NCBI GenBank assembly: GCA_028278205.1
Contig: JANQES010000064.1
Location: 24,001 to 88,000 of the forward strand
DNA length: 64,000 nt
Direction: 5' to 3'
DNA from: Rhodothermales bacterium
GTDB lineage: Bacteria > Bacteroidota > Rhodothermia > Rhodothermales > Bin80
Both the position numbers and the translations under genes were made by a program. Shown piece after piece: positions 1 through 8,705 of the stretch. Within the stretch, counting starts at the first letter, position 1, and every line of letters begins with the position of its first letter. Below the pieces are notes generated by a model. The model saw only the letters and a program-made list of their open reading frames with translations, was not told where the DNA came from and made no database searches.

Positions 1-640
1 TCAGGAGAAAGCGCAAGTCATCCTTCATCACCTCGAAGTCCAACGGCTGATAGGGCACGATGGAATCGACGCAGAAGCTGCATGTGTAGGGGCAGCCCAG
101 GCTGCCGATCATCGCGACGATCTTGATCCAGGGCGCTTCTTGCAGCAGCCGCTCGATGTACGTCCAGCGGGCGCGCACGCCGGGCAGTTCGGCGGGTTGT
201 TGATCGGCGGAGAGGTAGACCCCCATCGGACGATGCTGCTCCAGATCCTGCAACACGTCGCGGACGACGGCTTTGTCGGTGAAGCCGAGGACGTAGTCGA
301 AATACTTGAGCGAATCTTCGGGATAGCTGCGGGCGTGCGGCCCGCCGAGGACCGTCACGGCGCCCTTAGACCGGTACATCGCGCTGAGGGCATAGGCCGC
401 CTGCGCCGCCGTCGTAAAGGCCCCGATGAAGACCACGTCGAGGTCGTCCGGCAGGTCTTCGACCATGTTTTGCGGACCGCTGTGGTAGGCGATGAAGACG
501 TCGTGGCCTTCTTCCTCGCACCACGCGGCGAGCACCTGCGGCATAATGGCCGCCAGGTTGGCCCGCATCGCGCGCGCATAAATGGTGTTGACGGGCGAGC
601 GACTCAGCACATCGATAATGCCAATGCGAAACTTGCGCAT
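1..640 (-). CDS. B12-binding radical SAM protein, N-terminal part
   Basis: Open reading frame running off the left edge, so the C-terminal part is missing. The first ~130 residues look like a cobalamin-binding Rossmann domain (MRKFRIGIIDV start, VFIGAFTTAAQAAYAL, VTVLGGPHARSYPED). A radical SAM cluster motif, CPYTCSFC (C-x3-C-x2-C), follows near residue 182. This order is typical of B12-dependent radical SAM enzymes (methyltransferases, hopanoid or tetrapyrrole enzymes), so the enzyme probably uses a 4Fe-4S cluster and SAM. The substrate cannot be told. The start is ATG at 640 with AGGAG five bases upstream. The frame is open to the last base and has no stop inside the window. Confidence 0.85.
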   Translation of the reverse strand, partial: MRKFRIGIIDVLSRSPVNTIYARAMRANLAAIMPQVLAAWCEEEGHDVFIAYHSGPQNMVEDLPDDLDVVFIGAFTTAAQAAYALSAMYRSKGAVTVLGGPHARSYPEDSLKYFDYVLGFTDKAVVRDVLQDLEQHRPMGVYLSADQQPAELPGVRARWTYIERLLQEAPWIKIVAMIGSLGCPYTCSFCVDSIVPYQPLDFEVMKDDLRFLL

Positions 641-689
641 ATAGTCTCCTTTGTGATATCCGTTCTTTGTACAGGCTGTGCCCTGTCGT

Positions 690-739
690 GTAGGGCATCC
701 CCTGTGGATGCCCCCGGCAGGCACAAGACCCGCCCCTAC
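690..739. repeat. Inverted repeat GTAGGG...CCCTAC with inner hairpin
   Basis: The ends GTAGGG and CCCTAC are reverse complements. Inside is a perfect 8-bp hairpin, GGGCATCC (693-700) and GGATGCCC (706-713). It lies upstream of the radical SAM gene and after the next gene's terminator hairpin. It resembles the GTAGGGGCGGG-type intergenic repeats found in many environmental bacteria. Confidence 0.6.
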
Positions 740-816
740 GATGCACAACCATGATTCAGAACAGATATGCGGTGATCACAGAGCAGGGGCCCCGGAAAGA
801 CGCATTCTATCCCAGT

Positions 817-850
817 TTTAGATTTTTGATCCCCCGATCAAAAATCTAAA
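817..850. terminator. Perfect 15-bp hairpin overlapping a stop codon
   Basis: Arms 817-831 and 836-850 are perfect reverse complements around a CCCC loop. The right arm contains the TAG stop (846-848, minus strand) of the helical-repeat gene. There is no U-tract after it, but the stem itself carries A5/T5 tracts, so a terminator or 3'-end stabiliser is likely. The core AGATTTTT recurs in the hairpin at 25177-25204, which also overlaps a TAG stop. Confidence 0.6.
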
Positions 851-1349
851 CATCGAGAAAGCGGACGCCGATTTCGGTGGGTTCGGGCTTTAGCTCCGGG
901 TTGCGGGTGATGATCCGGGCGCAGGTGTTCCAGCGCAGGATGGCATCGTCGTTTTCGGGTGGGCTGAGCTTGTCGGCTTCTTCGTAGCGGGCCATGGCCT
1001 GCGTGAACCATTCGTAGGCGACGTAGCCGGAGCCGGGGCCGCCGCGTTTGAACTGGGCCAGCGCGCGACGTTCGCAGATGATGCCGTCGTAGTAAAGCTG
1101 GTCGTATTCTCTGTGAAGCCGGGGCAGGATGGCGCGGGCCTTCCGAAAGCGATCTTTGAGCCGCCGGTCGAACTGGTCAGTCAGGGCCAGCAGCAGTGTG
1201 ATGAGGGCTTCCCGGTTTTCGGAATCGATCTCCAGGATGTCCAGGCAGATGCTTTCGGCCTGGAGCGGTTCGTTCAAGAGCCGGTAGCGCATCGCCTTGT
1301 CGAGTGCGGCGGGGATGCTTTCTTTGTGAAGGGGTTTGAGTTCGAACAT
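846..1349 (-). CDS. Uncharacterised TPR-like helical protein
   Basis: 167 residues, all predicted helical and soluble. Segments such as ALDKAMRYRLLNEPLQAESICLDILEIDSENREAL and YVAYEWFTQAMARYEEADKLSPPENDDAILRW read like two degenerate tetratricopeptide repeats, so a protein-binding role is plausible. No catalytic motif is visible. The chosen start is the ATG at 1349 (MFELKPLHKES), which has a strong AGGAGG seven bases upstream. A longer frame opens to 1418, but its extra residues have no ribosome site and run toward the repeat element. It is monocistronic, with an inverted repeat on the upstream side and a hairpin over its stop codon. Confidence 0.7.
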   Translation of the reverse strand: MFELKPLHKESIPAALDKAMRYRLLNEPLQAESICLDILEIDSENREALITLLLALTDQFDRRLKDRFRKARAILPRLHREYDQLYYDGIICERRALAQFKRGGPGSGYVAYEWFTQAMARYEEADKLSPPENDDAILRWNTCARIITRNPELKPEPTEIGVRFLDV

Positions 1350-1437
1350 AAAGGGCCTCCTGATGAAAATCGTGATGCCTCTCGATGGCGGGGTGATACG
1401 GGACCCGTGTGATAGCAAATCCGCTAGCTCTTCCAGG

Positions 1438-1508
1438 TCGTACTGCGTACTTCGTATTGCGTAAGATCCTTTCCAATATGCAGTACGCAGTACGCAATAC
1501 GCAACACG
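1438..1508. repeat. Period-7 inverted repeat, word TACTGCG
   Basis: Left arm TACTGCG, TACTTCG, TATTGCG. Right arm ACGCAGT, ACGCAAT, ACGCAAC, the reverse complement in word and period. About 16 bases separate the arms. It lies between the end of sdhB (Sdh1-type operon) and the next minus-strand gene, so it could end the operon transcript. Confidence 0.75.
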
Positions 1509-1524
1509 GAGTTGGTGTCACGCA

Positions 1525-2283
1525 TCACGTCTTACCATTTTTATTCTTACCCGTGATCTTGTTCCAGAGGATCATAAAGGGGTCGTAATAGCGATCTACG
1601 ACGCGTTCTTTGAGCGGGATGATGCCGTTGTCGGTGATGTTGATGTGTTCGGGGCAGACCTCGGTGCAGCACCTCGTGATGTTGCACATGCCGGAGCCGT
1701 ATTCGTTTTTGACCGCCGGAATGCGGTCGGCGGTGTCGAGCGGGTGCATCTCCAGGCTGGCCAGGCGGATCATGAAACGTGGGCCGACGAACGCGCTTTT
1801 CCTGGCGTGGTCGCGCAGCACGTGGCAGGTGTCCTGGCAGAGGAAACACTCGATGCACTTGCGGAATTCCTGCACGCGGTCTACGTCTTCCTGCATCATC
1901 CGATACTGGCCGTCGTCGTCGCGCGGGCGGGGTTTGAACGGGGCGATTTTTTTGTTTTGCTTGTAATTCCACGACACGTCCGTCACCAGATCTTTGATGA
2001 CGGGGAAGGCTTTGAGCGGCTGGCACGTGATGGTTTGTTCGGCGGGATAGTCGCCCAGGCGGGTCATGCACGCCAGGCGCGGCTTACCGTTGATCTCCAT
2101 GCTGCACGAGCCACATTTGCCGGCCTTGCAGTTCCAGCGCACCGCCAGGTCATTCGCCTTACGCGCCTGCACCCGATGGATGCCGTCGAGCACGACCATC
2201 CCCTCATCGACGTCGACGGTGTACTCGGCGAACTCGCCGCCGTTGGCGTCGCCGCGCCATATTCTAAAGCTTCGTTCCGGCAT
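1525..2283 (-). CDS. sdhB: Succinate dehydrogenase iron-sulfur subunit (Sdh1-type)
   Basis: 252 residues, the normal length for SdhB/FrdB. It passes electrons from the flavin subunit to quinone through three clusters. The visible ligand sets are CKAGKCGSC plus a later Cys (2Fe-2S plant-type domain, residues ~52-72), CIECFLCQDTC (4Fe-4S) and CNITRCCTEVCPEH (3Fe-4S). It is the last gene of a minus-strand sdhC-sdhA-sdhB operon. A period-7 inverted repeat separates it from sdhA and another lies downstream. The Cys-rich C-terminal pattern and the gene order resemble the mycobacterial Sdh1 group rather than the second SdhB in this window. Confidence 0.93.
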   Translation of the reverse strand: MPERSFRIWRGDANGGEFAEYTVDVDEGMVVLDGIHRVQARKANDLAVRWNCKAGKCGSCSMEINGKPRLACMTRLGDYPAEQTITCQPLKAFPVIKDLVTDVSWNYKQNKKIAPFKPRPRDDDGQYRMMQEDVDRVQEFRKCIECFLCQDTCHVLRDHARKSAFVGPRFMIRLASLEMHPLDTADRIPAVKNEYGSGMCNITRCCTEVCPEHINITDNGIIPLKERVVDRYYDPFMILWNKITGKNKNGKT

Positions 2284-2294
2284 ATGTTTTTGGT

Positions 2295-2364
2295 GTCATG
2301 GGTCATGGGTCATGAGTCATGGGGAGAGCACAAAAAACTCATGACCCATGACTCGTGACTCATG
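2295..2364. repeat. Period-7 inverted repeat, word GTCATGG
   Basis: Left arm GTCATGG, GTCATGG, GTCATGA, GTCATGG. Right arm ACTCATG, ACCCATG, ACTCGTG, ACTCATG. Loop about 14 bases. It sits inside the operon between sdhA and sdhB, so it could act as an intercistronic stem that tunes or protects the mRNA. Confidence 0.8.
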
Positions 2365-2381
2365 GCCAAATCTCAAACCTG

Positions 2382-4202
2382 TTACCCTTCGAGTTCTTCG
2401 AGGGTTGCGTAGGCGATGGCGGCCAGGGCTTCGGGCGGCGGCGGGCGTTCTTCGGTGCGCGCCACCATGTCGTCGGGGCCTTTCGAAACGATCACATTGA
2501 CCGTGCCCCACTCCTCGCGTTCGCCTTCGAAGTCGAGGCGGGTGTGGGCGCCTCGGCTTTCTTCGCGCAAGAGCGCCGCCCGCGCCACGGCCTCCGAGGT
2601 GATCAAGAGCGAGCTTACGTCGAGGGCCTGATGCCAGCCGGGGTTGTACTGGCTGGCGCCGTGGGCCTTCACCTCGGCGGCTTGCTGCTTCAAGCGCTCT
2701 AGCTCTTTAAGCCCCTGCGCCAGGTCGCCGGCGGTGCGGATGATGCCGACGAATTCCTGCATGACCTGCTGCAAATCCTCCTGAATGAGGTACGGGTTGG
2801 TTCCGAATTCGCGGTTGAGGATGTCCGTGGCGCCACGCATGAGCGCCTCGACCTGCGCCGCGTCGAGCGCGGGCGTGGCGTCGAGGCGTTGGACATAATC
2901 GGCGGCGCCGTCGCCGGCGAGCTTGCCGAAGACGAGCAGGTCTGAGAGCGAGTTGCCGCCGAGGCGGTTGGCGCCGTGAAGGCCGGCAGCGCATTCGCCG
3001 CAGGCAAAGAGGCCGGGCACCGTCGTCTCCTGCGAGTCGGCCTCGACGCGGACGCCGCCCATGAAGTAGTGCAACGTCGGCCCCACCTCCATCGCCTCGG
3101 CGGTGATGTCCACTTCGGCGAGTTCTTTGAATTGATGATACATCGAGGGCAGCTTGCGCTTGATGGCCTCGGCGTCGCGGCGGTTGGCGATGTCGAGGAA
3201 GGCGCCGCCGTGAGGCGAGCCGCGCCCGGCTTTGACTTCGGCGAGGATAGCGCGGGCTACCACGTCGCGCGTGAGCAGTTCGGGCGGGCGGCGGGCGCTG
3301 TCGTCGCCGGCCAGCCAGCGGTCGGCTTCGGGGATGGTGTCGGCGGTCTCGGCGGCGAAGCGGTCGGGGATGTAGTTATACATGAACCGCTCATTCTTGT
3401 TGTTGAGCAAGATGCCGCCTTCGCCGCGCACGCCTTCGGTGACGAGGATGCCGCGCACCGACGGCGGCCAGACCATCCCCGTCGGATGAAACTGCGTGAA
3501 CTCCATGTCCATCAACTCGGCGCCGGCATTGTAGGCCATCGCCAGGCCATCGCCCGAATATTCCCACGAGTTCGACGTGACGGACCACGCCCGGCCCCCG
3601 CCGCCGGTGGCGAGGATGACGGCCCTGGCGCGGAAGATGGCAAAACGCCCCGTCTCGCGCCACAGCCCCACGGCCCCGGCCACCCGGTCTCCGTCTTTGA
3701 GCAGGCCCAGCGCCTTGCACTCCATGTAAAAATCGATGCCTTGATGGACGCCGTGGTCTTGCAGCGAGCGGATCATCTCCAGCCCCGTGCGGTCGCCGAC
3801 GTGGGCCAGGCGCGGGTAGCGGTGCCCGCCGAAGTTGCGCTGGTTGATCAGCCCATCTTTGGTGCGGTCGAAGACGGCGCCCCATTCTTCCAACTCGCGC
3901 ACGCGGTCCGGGGCTTGCTGAGCGTGCAACTCGGCCATGCGCCACTGGTTGAGAAATTTGCCGCCGCGCATCGTGTCGCGGAAGTGGATTTTCCAGTTGT
4001 CGCGTGGATCGACGTTGCCCAGCGCTGCCGCACAGCCGCCTTCAGCCATGACGGTGTGGGCTTTGCCCAGGAGCGACTTGCTCAGCACCGCCGTCGTCAG
4101 CCCATGCGCCGAGCACGCAATGGCCGCGCGCAACCCCGCTCCGCCCGCCCCGATGACCAGGACGTCGTGTTCGAAGGTTTGTATTTCGGAGAGATTGATC
4201 AT
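2382..4202 (-). CDS. sdhA: Succinate dehydrogenase/fumarate reductase flavoprotein subunit (Sdh1-type)
   Basis: 606 residues. It oxidises succinate to fumarate with covalently bound FAD. The N-terminal dinucleotide fold is VLVIGAGGAGLRAAIA. HTVMAEGGCAAALGN holds the region of the FAD-linking His, FHPTGM belongs to the substrate site, and the late motif HGANRLGGNSLSDLLVFG fits the family. The C-terminal helical domain ends with the R-rich HTRLDFEGEREEW region. It is the middle gene of the minus-strand operon with sdhC upstream and sdhB downstream, and both gaps hold inverted-repeat elements. It is clearly different from the second flavoprotein at 6.6-8.6 kb, so the two are not a recent duplication. 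Confidence 0.93.
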   Translation of the reverse strand: MINLSEIQTFEHDVLVIGAGGAGLRAAIACSAHGLTTAVLSKSLLGKAHTVMAEGGCAAALGNVDPRDNWKIHFRDTMRGGKFLNQWRMAELHAQQAPDRVRELEEWGAVFDRTKDGLINQRNFGGHRYPRLAHVGDRTGLEMIRSLQDHGVHQGIDFYMECKALGLLKDGDRVAGAVGLWRETGRFAIFRARAVILATGGGGRAWSVTSNSWEYSGDGLAMAYNAGAELMDMEFTQFHPTGMVWPPSVRGILVTEGVRGEGGILLNNKNERFMYNYIPDRFAAETADTIPEADRWLAGDDSARRPPELLTRDVVARAILAEVKAGRGSPHGGAFLDIANRRDAEAIKRKLPSMYHQFKELAEVDITAEAMEVGPTLHYFMGGVRVEADSQETTVPGLFACGECAAGLHGANRLGGNSLSDLLVFGKLAGDGAADYVQRLDATPALDAAQVEALMRGATDILNREFGTNPYLIQEDLQQVMQEFVGIIRTAGDLAQGLKELERLKQQAAEVKAHGASQYNPGWHQALDVSSLLITSEAVARAALLREESRGAHTRLDFEGEREEWGTVNVIVSKGPDDMVARTEERPPPPEALAAIAYATLEELEG

Positions 4203-4240
4203 CGTTTACGAGACGTTTCAGCAGGCGCGTCGGATGGCGT

Positions 4241-4313
4241 GAGTCGGGGAGCCGGAGAGTCTGGGAGTCGGAGAAAAAATCCCCGGCTCCCAGGCTCCCC
4301 GATTCTCCGACTC
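4241..4313. repeat. Period-8 inverted repeat, word GAGTCGGG
   Basis: Left arm GAGTCGGG, GAGCCGGA, GAGTCTGG, GAGTCGGA (4241-4273). Right arm TCCCCGGC, TCCCAGGC, TCCCCGAT, TCTCCGAC. Loop about 8 bases, mostly A. It fills the sdhC-sdhA gap of the minus-strand operon. The unit is 8 nt here rather than 7. Confidence 0.8.
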
Positions 4314-4319
4314 AAAAAA

Positions 4320-5138
4320 TCATCCCCCCCACGTATTAAAATCCGTAATCACCCCCATCGAGACCATGCGGACGTAGAAGTCGGTGAAGGCGACCCAGAA
4401 GAGGCTGGCCCAGGCCCAGAACTGGTGGTTGCGGTTGAGGCGGGAGGCGCGCTGCCAGGCGTTGTGCCGGGCCTTGCTGCACGAGAAACAGTCCGTCCCC
4501 CCGCCGACGAGGTGGCGGAAGGCATGGCAGCCGAACGTGTAGCCGGCCAGCAGCGTCGCATTAATAAACAGCACGACCGTCCCGACGCCGATGCCGAACT
4601 GGCCGTCGCGGACGAAGGCGTAGAAGGCATCGTAGTAGAGGATGATGATGTAGATCACCGCCGGGTAGAGCGCATAGCGATGCAGGTTCTGGAAGACCAG
4701 CAGCCCGGTCTCGCCCTTGTAATTCTTACGCGGGATCCCGGCGACGGCGCAGGCCGGCGGCGTCCACGTGAAGGCGCGGTAGTAGGCTTTGCGGTAGTAA
4801 TAACACGTAAACCGGAACAGGCCGGGGAAGACCAGGATCAGGATGGCGGGCGAAGGCGGGATAAAGGAGGGCCACCACGACGGCCACAGGCCGAACCAGG
4901 CGTGCCCGACCGGCGCTGAGCCTGCCGCCGTCGGCAGGGTCACGAGCACCGGCGAGTAGAGGGGCGAGAGGTAGGGCGCGGCGAAATAATGCGTGCCTTG
5001 TAAGGCCGCCCACGTCACGTAGATCACGAAGGCCGTCAGCCCGATCAAGACCGACACGGGCGCCACCCACCAGCGGTCTTCGCGGGCGTTGGCCGCCACG
5101 CCGAGGCGATGTCCTCCTACTTCAATCAGTTCAGTCAT
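4320..5138 (-). CDS. sdhC: Succinate dehydrogenase membrane anchor, Sdh1/type F-like
   Basis: 272 residues, about the length of the mycobacterial Sdh1 anchor and longer than classic SdhC or SdhD. Five hydrophobic spans can be seen at roughly 25-47, 88-111, 155-175, 182-203 and 238-262. It should anchor the SdhAB pair and pass electrons to menaquinone. A Cys/His-rich segment after span 4 (C204, H205, H209, C217, C220) matches what I recall of the Sdh1 family, for which a membrane-embedded Rieske-type cluster has been reported. That assignment is family knowledge plus inference. It is the first gene of the minus-strand operon. Confidence 0.82.
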   Translation of the reverse strand: MTELIEVGGHRLGVAANAREDRWWVAPVSVLIGLTAFVIYVTWAALQGTHYFAAPYLSPLYSPVLVTLPTAAGSAPVGHAWFGLWPSWWPSFIPPSPAILILVFPGLFRFTCYYYRKAYYRAFTWTPPACAVAGIPRKNYKGETGLLVFQNLHRYALYPAVIYIIILYYDAFYAFVRDGQFGIGVGTVVLFINATLLAGYTFGCHAFRHLVGGGTDCFSCSKARHNAWQRASRLNRNHQFWAWASLFWVAFTDFYVRMVSMGVITDFNTWGG

Positions 5139-5241
5139 GCAAGATGCCTTCGGTTGGGGGCAGGGAAGCGGGACGGTCTGATTATATCACTGAGAAGCTA
5201 CTAATGAAAGAGAGGTGTCATTTTTCTGAGGCAGAAACCTG

Positions 5242-5556
5242 TTATTTCAATAACAACAGAGTGCGCGTTTCGGTATACGCGCCCGCACTCATCCGGTAGA
5301 AGTAGGTTCCGCTCGGCAACGCGCCCGCCTCGAAGATCGCCTCGTGCCGGCCGGCCTGTTTGAAACCGTCGATCAGCGTCGCTACCTCGCGTCCCATCAG
5401 ATCATACACCCTGATGACGACGTGTTGCGCCACCGGCAATGTGTATGCAATGCGGGTGTTCGGGTTGAACGGATTGGGATAGTTTTGCGCCAGCGCGTAG
5501 CCGAAAGGCACGTCCCCTTCGGCCTCCTTGACGGCAGTTGGTAGAGGGGATAGGCG
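5242..5556 (-). pseudogene. Orphan type IX sorting-domain remnant
   Basis: The frame encodes only a C-terminal secretion domain: YALAQNYPNPFNPNTRIAYTLP, then VIRVYDLMGREVATL and LPSGTYFYRM, ending in TLLLLK. No signal peptide and no body of a secreted protein precede it. An in-frame TAG at 5557-5559 cuts the reading frame, and the only start nearby is a GTG at 5511. Such domains normally sit at the end of large surface proteins, so this is read as the tail of a gene whose front was deleted. It lies between the two divergent sdh operons, which suggests a rearrangement brought them together. Confidence 0.7.
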
Positions 5557-5803
5557 CTAAGCCGCAATCCCGCACTCGAAGTCTACATCCCACAACAAAT
5601 CTAACAGCCCCGGTGTTGTCAAACTATCCCTTCCGGCGTGACCGCACTATTATTTTCATTTTTTTCTGAAACTTCCCGATGCTGCCGTCATTCTCTCAAG
5701 AGCTTCACTCTTTTTTGAAGCAAAACGGTGCTTTTTGACGAGCGTTCCATCGAAAATTCGAGTACCTTGGAAAGGCTTTTTTGACCTGCCTAATCGCGTC
5801 ATT

Positions 5804-6523
5804 ATGAGTAACCGTGGAAAATCGCTGATCGCGGCCTTTCGGTCGCCGGTGGGGAAGAAGGTGCTTACGGGCCTTACCGGGTTGGGCCTGACGCTCTTCG
5901 TCCTCATCCACATGCTGGGCAACCTGTCGTATCTCAGCAGCGACCCGGATGCCTACAACAACTACGCCGACACGCTGCTGAACCTGGGGCCGGTGCTCTA
6001 CATCATCGAACTGGGGCTGGTGGCTTTCTTCGTCATCCACATCGTCATCGGCATCAACATTTACCGGCGCAAGCGCAAGGCGCGCGCCGTCGGCTACACG
6101 CAATACAAGAGCGTGGGCCAGCCCAGCCGGCTGACGATCAGTTCGAAGACGATGATCTTCACCGGCATCATCATTATGGTGTTTCTGGTGTTCCACCTGC
6201 TCTCGTTCAAGTACGGCACGTACTACGAGACGACGACCGCCGACGGCGCGGTGGTGCGCGACCTCAAGTGCCTCATGACGGAGAAATTCCAGCAGCCGCT
6301 CTACGCCTTCGGCTATCCGATTGTGGTGATCTTGCTGGGCTTTCACCTGCGCCACGGCATCTGGAGCGCCTTCCAATCGCTCGGCGCGACCAAGCCGAGG
6401 CTGACCCCGATGATCTACACCATCGGGGTGATTCTGGCGGTGCTCATCGCTGTGGGCTTCCTCTTCGTCCCGCTTTACATCTTTTTCAGCCAGGAATCAT
6501 TCTCGTGTGTGCTGCCGTCGTGA
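5804..6523 (+). CDS. sdhC: Succinate dehydrogenase cytochrome b subunit, type B
   Basis: 239 residues starting MSNRGKSLIAAFRSPVGKK. Five membrane helices are visible (~20-36, 60-85, 110-130, 165-185, 205-228). Conserved histidines in the helices (VLIHMLGN, FVIHIVIG, VFHLLSF, GFHLRHG) fit the two heme b groups of type B fumarate reductase or succinate dehydrogenase. It anchors SdhAB and reduces or oxidises menaquinone. An upstream in-frame start at 5735 would add 23 unconserved residues, so ATG 5804 is preferred. It is the first gene of the plus-strand sdhCAB operon. Confidence 0.9.
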   Translation: MSNRGKSLIAAFRSPVGKKVLTGLTGLGLTLFVLIHMLGNLSYLSSDPDAYNNYADTLLNLGPVLYIIELGLVAFFVIHIVIGINIYRRKRKARAVGYTQYKSVGQPSRLTISSKTMIFTGIIIMVFLVFHLLSFKYGTYYETTTADGAVVRDLKCLMTEKFQQPLYAFGYPIVVILLGFHLRHGIWSAFQSLGATKPRLTPMIYTIGVILAVLIAVGFLFVPLYIFFSQESFSCVLPS

Positions 6524-6527
6524 TTCG

Positions 6528-6569
6528 TTGTCGGGTGTTGATTGCTCGGACGCAACCCAACACGACCTG
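6528..6569. repeat. Imperfect hairpin between sdhC and sdhA
   Basis: GTCGGGTGTTG pairs with CAACACGAC across the 98-base gap between the two genes. It is the only trace of structure in this gap and lacks the tandem words seen elsewhere. Confidence 0.4.
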
Positions 6570-6621
6570 ACGAACCACCCCTGCCTTCGCAGGCTACAGA
6601 CCACAGACAACAAAGACGATC

Positions 6622-8559
6622 ATGCAAGTTGTAGAAACCCCCGTCAAGCTCGACTCGCAGGTGCCTGCGGGCCGGTTGCAGGACAAGTGGGATACGTACA
6701 AGGACTACGTCAAGCTCGTCAGCCCGGCTAACAAGCGGAAGCGGACGATCCTGGTGGTGGGCACGGGGCTGGCGGGCGGCTCGGCAGCGGCGACGCTGGC
6801 CGGCCTAGGCTACAACGTCAAGAGTTTTTGCATCCAGGACTCAGCCCGCCGCGCTCACTCGATTGCGGCGCAGGGCGGCATCAACGCCGCCAAGAACTAT
6901 CCCAACGACGGCGACACCATCTGGCGGCTGTTCTACGACACAATCAAAGGCGGCGACTACCGCTCGCGCGAGGCGAACGTCTATCGCCTGGCGCAGGTCT
7001 CGAACAACATCATCGATCAGGCGGTGGCGCAGGGGGTGCCGTTTGCCCGCGAGTACGGCGGCTTGCTGGACAACCGCTCGTTCGGCGGAGCGCAGGTCTC
7101 CCGGACGTTTTACGCGCGGGGGCAAACGGGGCAGCAACTGCTGCTGGGCGCCTATCAGGCCATGAGCCAGCAGATCGAGGAGGGCAACATCGAGATGAAG
7201 GCGCGCCGCGAAATGCTCGATCTGGTGGTCATCGACGGGCGGGCGCGGGGGATCATCACGCGCAACCTCGTCACCGGCGTCATCGAACGGCACCTCGGCG
7301 ATGCGGTGCTGCTGTGCACGGGCGGCTACGGCAACGTCTACTATCTCTCGACCAACGCCAAAAACTCGAACGTGACGGCGGCGTGGCGCTGCTTCAAACG
7401 GGGGGCGTATTTCGCCAACCCGTGCTACACGCAGATCCACCCGACCTGCATCCCGGTTTCGGGCGAGTATCAGTCGAAGCTGACGTTGATGAGCGAGAGC
7501 CTGCGCAACGATGGCCGGGTCTGGGTGCCCAACGATTCGAACGACACCCGCCCGCCGTCGCAGATCCCCGAAAACGAACGCGACTATTACCTCGAACGGC
7601 GCTATCCGAGCTTCGGCAACCTCGTGCCGCGCGACGTAGCCTCGCGCGCAGCCAAAAAAGAGTGCGACGACGGACGCGGCGTCGGCGAGACGAAGCTGGC
7701 CGTCTATCTCGACTTTGCCGACGCCATCAAGCGCCTCGGCAAGCAGGCCGTCGAAGACCGCTACGGCAACCTTTTTGAGATGTACGAGCGCATCACGGGC
7801 GAAAACCCGTACAAGGTGCCGATGCGCATTTTCCCGGCGGTGCATTACACGATGGGCGGCCTCTGGGTCGATTACGAATTGCAGAGCACCATCCCCGGCC
7901 TCTTCGTCCTGGGCGAGGCCAACTTCTCGGATCACGGCGCCAACCGCCTCGGCGCCAGCGCCCTGATGCAGGGCCTCGCCGACGGCTACTTCGTCATCCC
8001 CTACACGCTCGGCGGCTTCCTGGCCGGCGTCCCGATGAACGACGATGTGACGACCGACCACGAGGCCTTCGCCGCCACCGAACAGGAGGCCCTCGAACGC
8101 ATCAACAGGCTGCTGAGCATCAAAGGCGACAAGACCGTGACGGAGTTTCACCGGGAGCTGGGGCAGATCATGTGGGATCACGTGGGTATGGCGCGCAACC
8201 GCAAAGGTCTGGAGGAAGCCTGCAAATCGATTGCCGCGCTGCGCGAGGAGTACTGGCAAAACGTCCGCGTGCCCGGCGTCAACGAGACGTTCAACAAAAA
8301 CCTGGAGTTTGCTGCCCGTGTGGCCGACTTCCTGGAACTGGGCGAACTCATGGCCCGCGACGCGCTGCACCGCGAAGAGTCCAGCGGCGGCCACTTCCGC
8401 GAGGAATATCAGACCCCCGAGGGCGAAGCCCTGCGCAACGACGAAGACTTCGCTTACGTGGCCGCCTGGGAATATACCGGCGACCACGCCAACCCGACGT
8501 TGCACAAGGAGGAGTTGGAGTTCGAGTACGTCAAGCCGACGACGCGGAGCTATAAGTGA
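6622..8559 (+). CDS. sdhA: Succinate dehydrogenase/fumarate reductase flavoprotein subunit, type B
   Basis: 645 residues, the usual size of the Bacteroidota/epsilonproteobacterial type. After a ~35-residue N-terminal extension comes the FAD fold [41 protein letters not shown] contains the His that links FAD in the family. IHPTCIP lies in the substrate pocket and [21 protein letters not shown] in the late FAD contact. It catalyses succinate/fumarate interconversion in complex with the sdhB 146 bases downstream and the cytochrome upstream. The ribosome site is weak, as is common in this group. Confidence 0.94.
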   Translation: MQVVETPVKLDSQVPAGRLQDKWDTYKDYVKLVSPANKRKRTILVVGTGLAGGSAAATLAGLGYNVKSFCIQDSARRAHSIAAQGGINAAKNYPNDGDTIWRLFYDTIKGGDYRSREANVYRLAQVSNNIIDQAVAQGVPFAREYGGLLDNRSFGGAQVSRTFYARGQTGQQLLLGAYQAMSQQIEEGNIEMKARREMLDLVVIDGRARGIITRNLVTGVIERHLGDAVLLCTGGYGNVYYLSTNAKNSNVTAAWRCFKRGAYFANPCYTQIHPTCIPVSGEYQSKLTLMSESLRNDGRVWVPNDSNDTRPPSQIPENERDYYLERRYPSFGNLVPRDVASRAAKKECDDGRGVGETKLAVYLDFADAIKRLGKQAVEDRYGNLFEMYERITGENPYKVPMRIFPAVHYTMGGLWVDYELQSTIPGLFVLGEANFSDHGANRLGASALMQGLADGYFVIPYTLGGFLAGVPMNDDVTTDHEAFAATEQEALERINRLLSIKGDKTVTEFHRELGQIMWDHVGMARNRKGLEEACKSIAALREEYWQNVRVPGVNETFNKNLEFAARVADFLELGELMARDALHREESSGGHFREEYQTPEGEALRNDEDFAYVAAWEYTGDHANPTLHKEELEFEYVKPTTRSYK

Positions 8560-8673
8560 GAAAGGGTGACACGAGCGCGAAGCGCGACTGACGCAAGTAA
8601 AGGGAGAGAGGGCGAAAGGGGGATGAAAAAACAAAATCTCCCTCTCACCCTTTCTCCCTCTCCCCCTCTCTCA
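8558..8673. repeat. Purine-rich inverted repeat between sdhA and sdhB
   Basis: It starts within the TGA of sdhA. Left arm: GAGAAAGGGTGA, an inserted mini-palindrome CGAGCGCGAAGCGCG, then GGGAGAGAGGGCGAAAGGGGG. Right arm: CTCCCTCTCACCCTTTCTCC and CTCTCCCCCTCTCTC. It may modulate sdhB expression relative to sdhA. Confidence 0.75.
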
Positions 8674-8705
8674 TTGTTGGGATACCACGCAAGAAGGGAA
8701 ATATT

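Noticed and set aside
2976..4919. 647-codon plus-strand frame opposite sdhA/sdhC
   Set aside because: Mirror frame of GC-rich genes; Arg/Gly/Asp-rich without any family motif, and crosses two real genes.
6841..8634. 597-codon minus-strand frame opposite the type B sdhA
   Set aside because: Same cause; the plus-strand protein is unmistakable.
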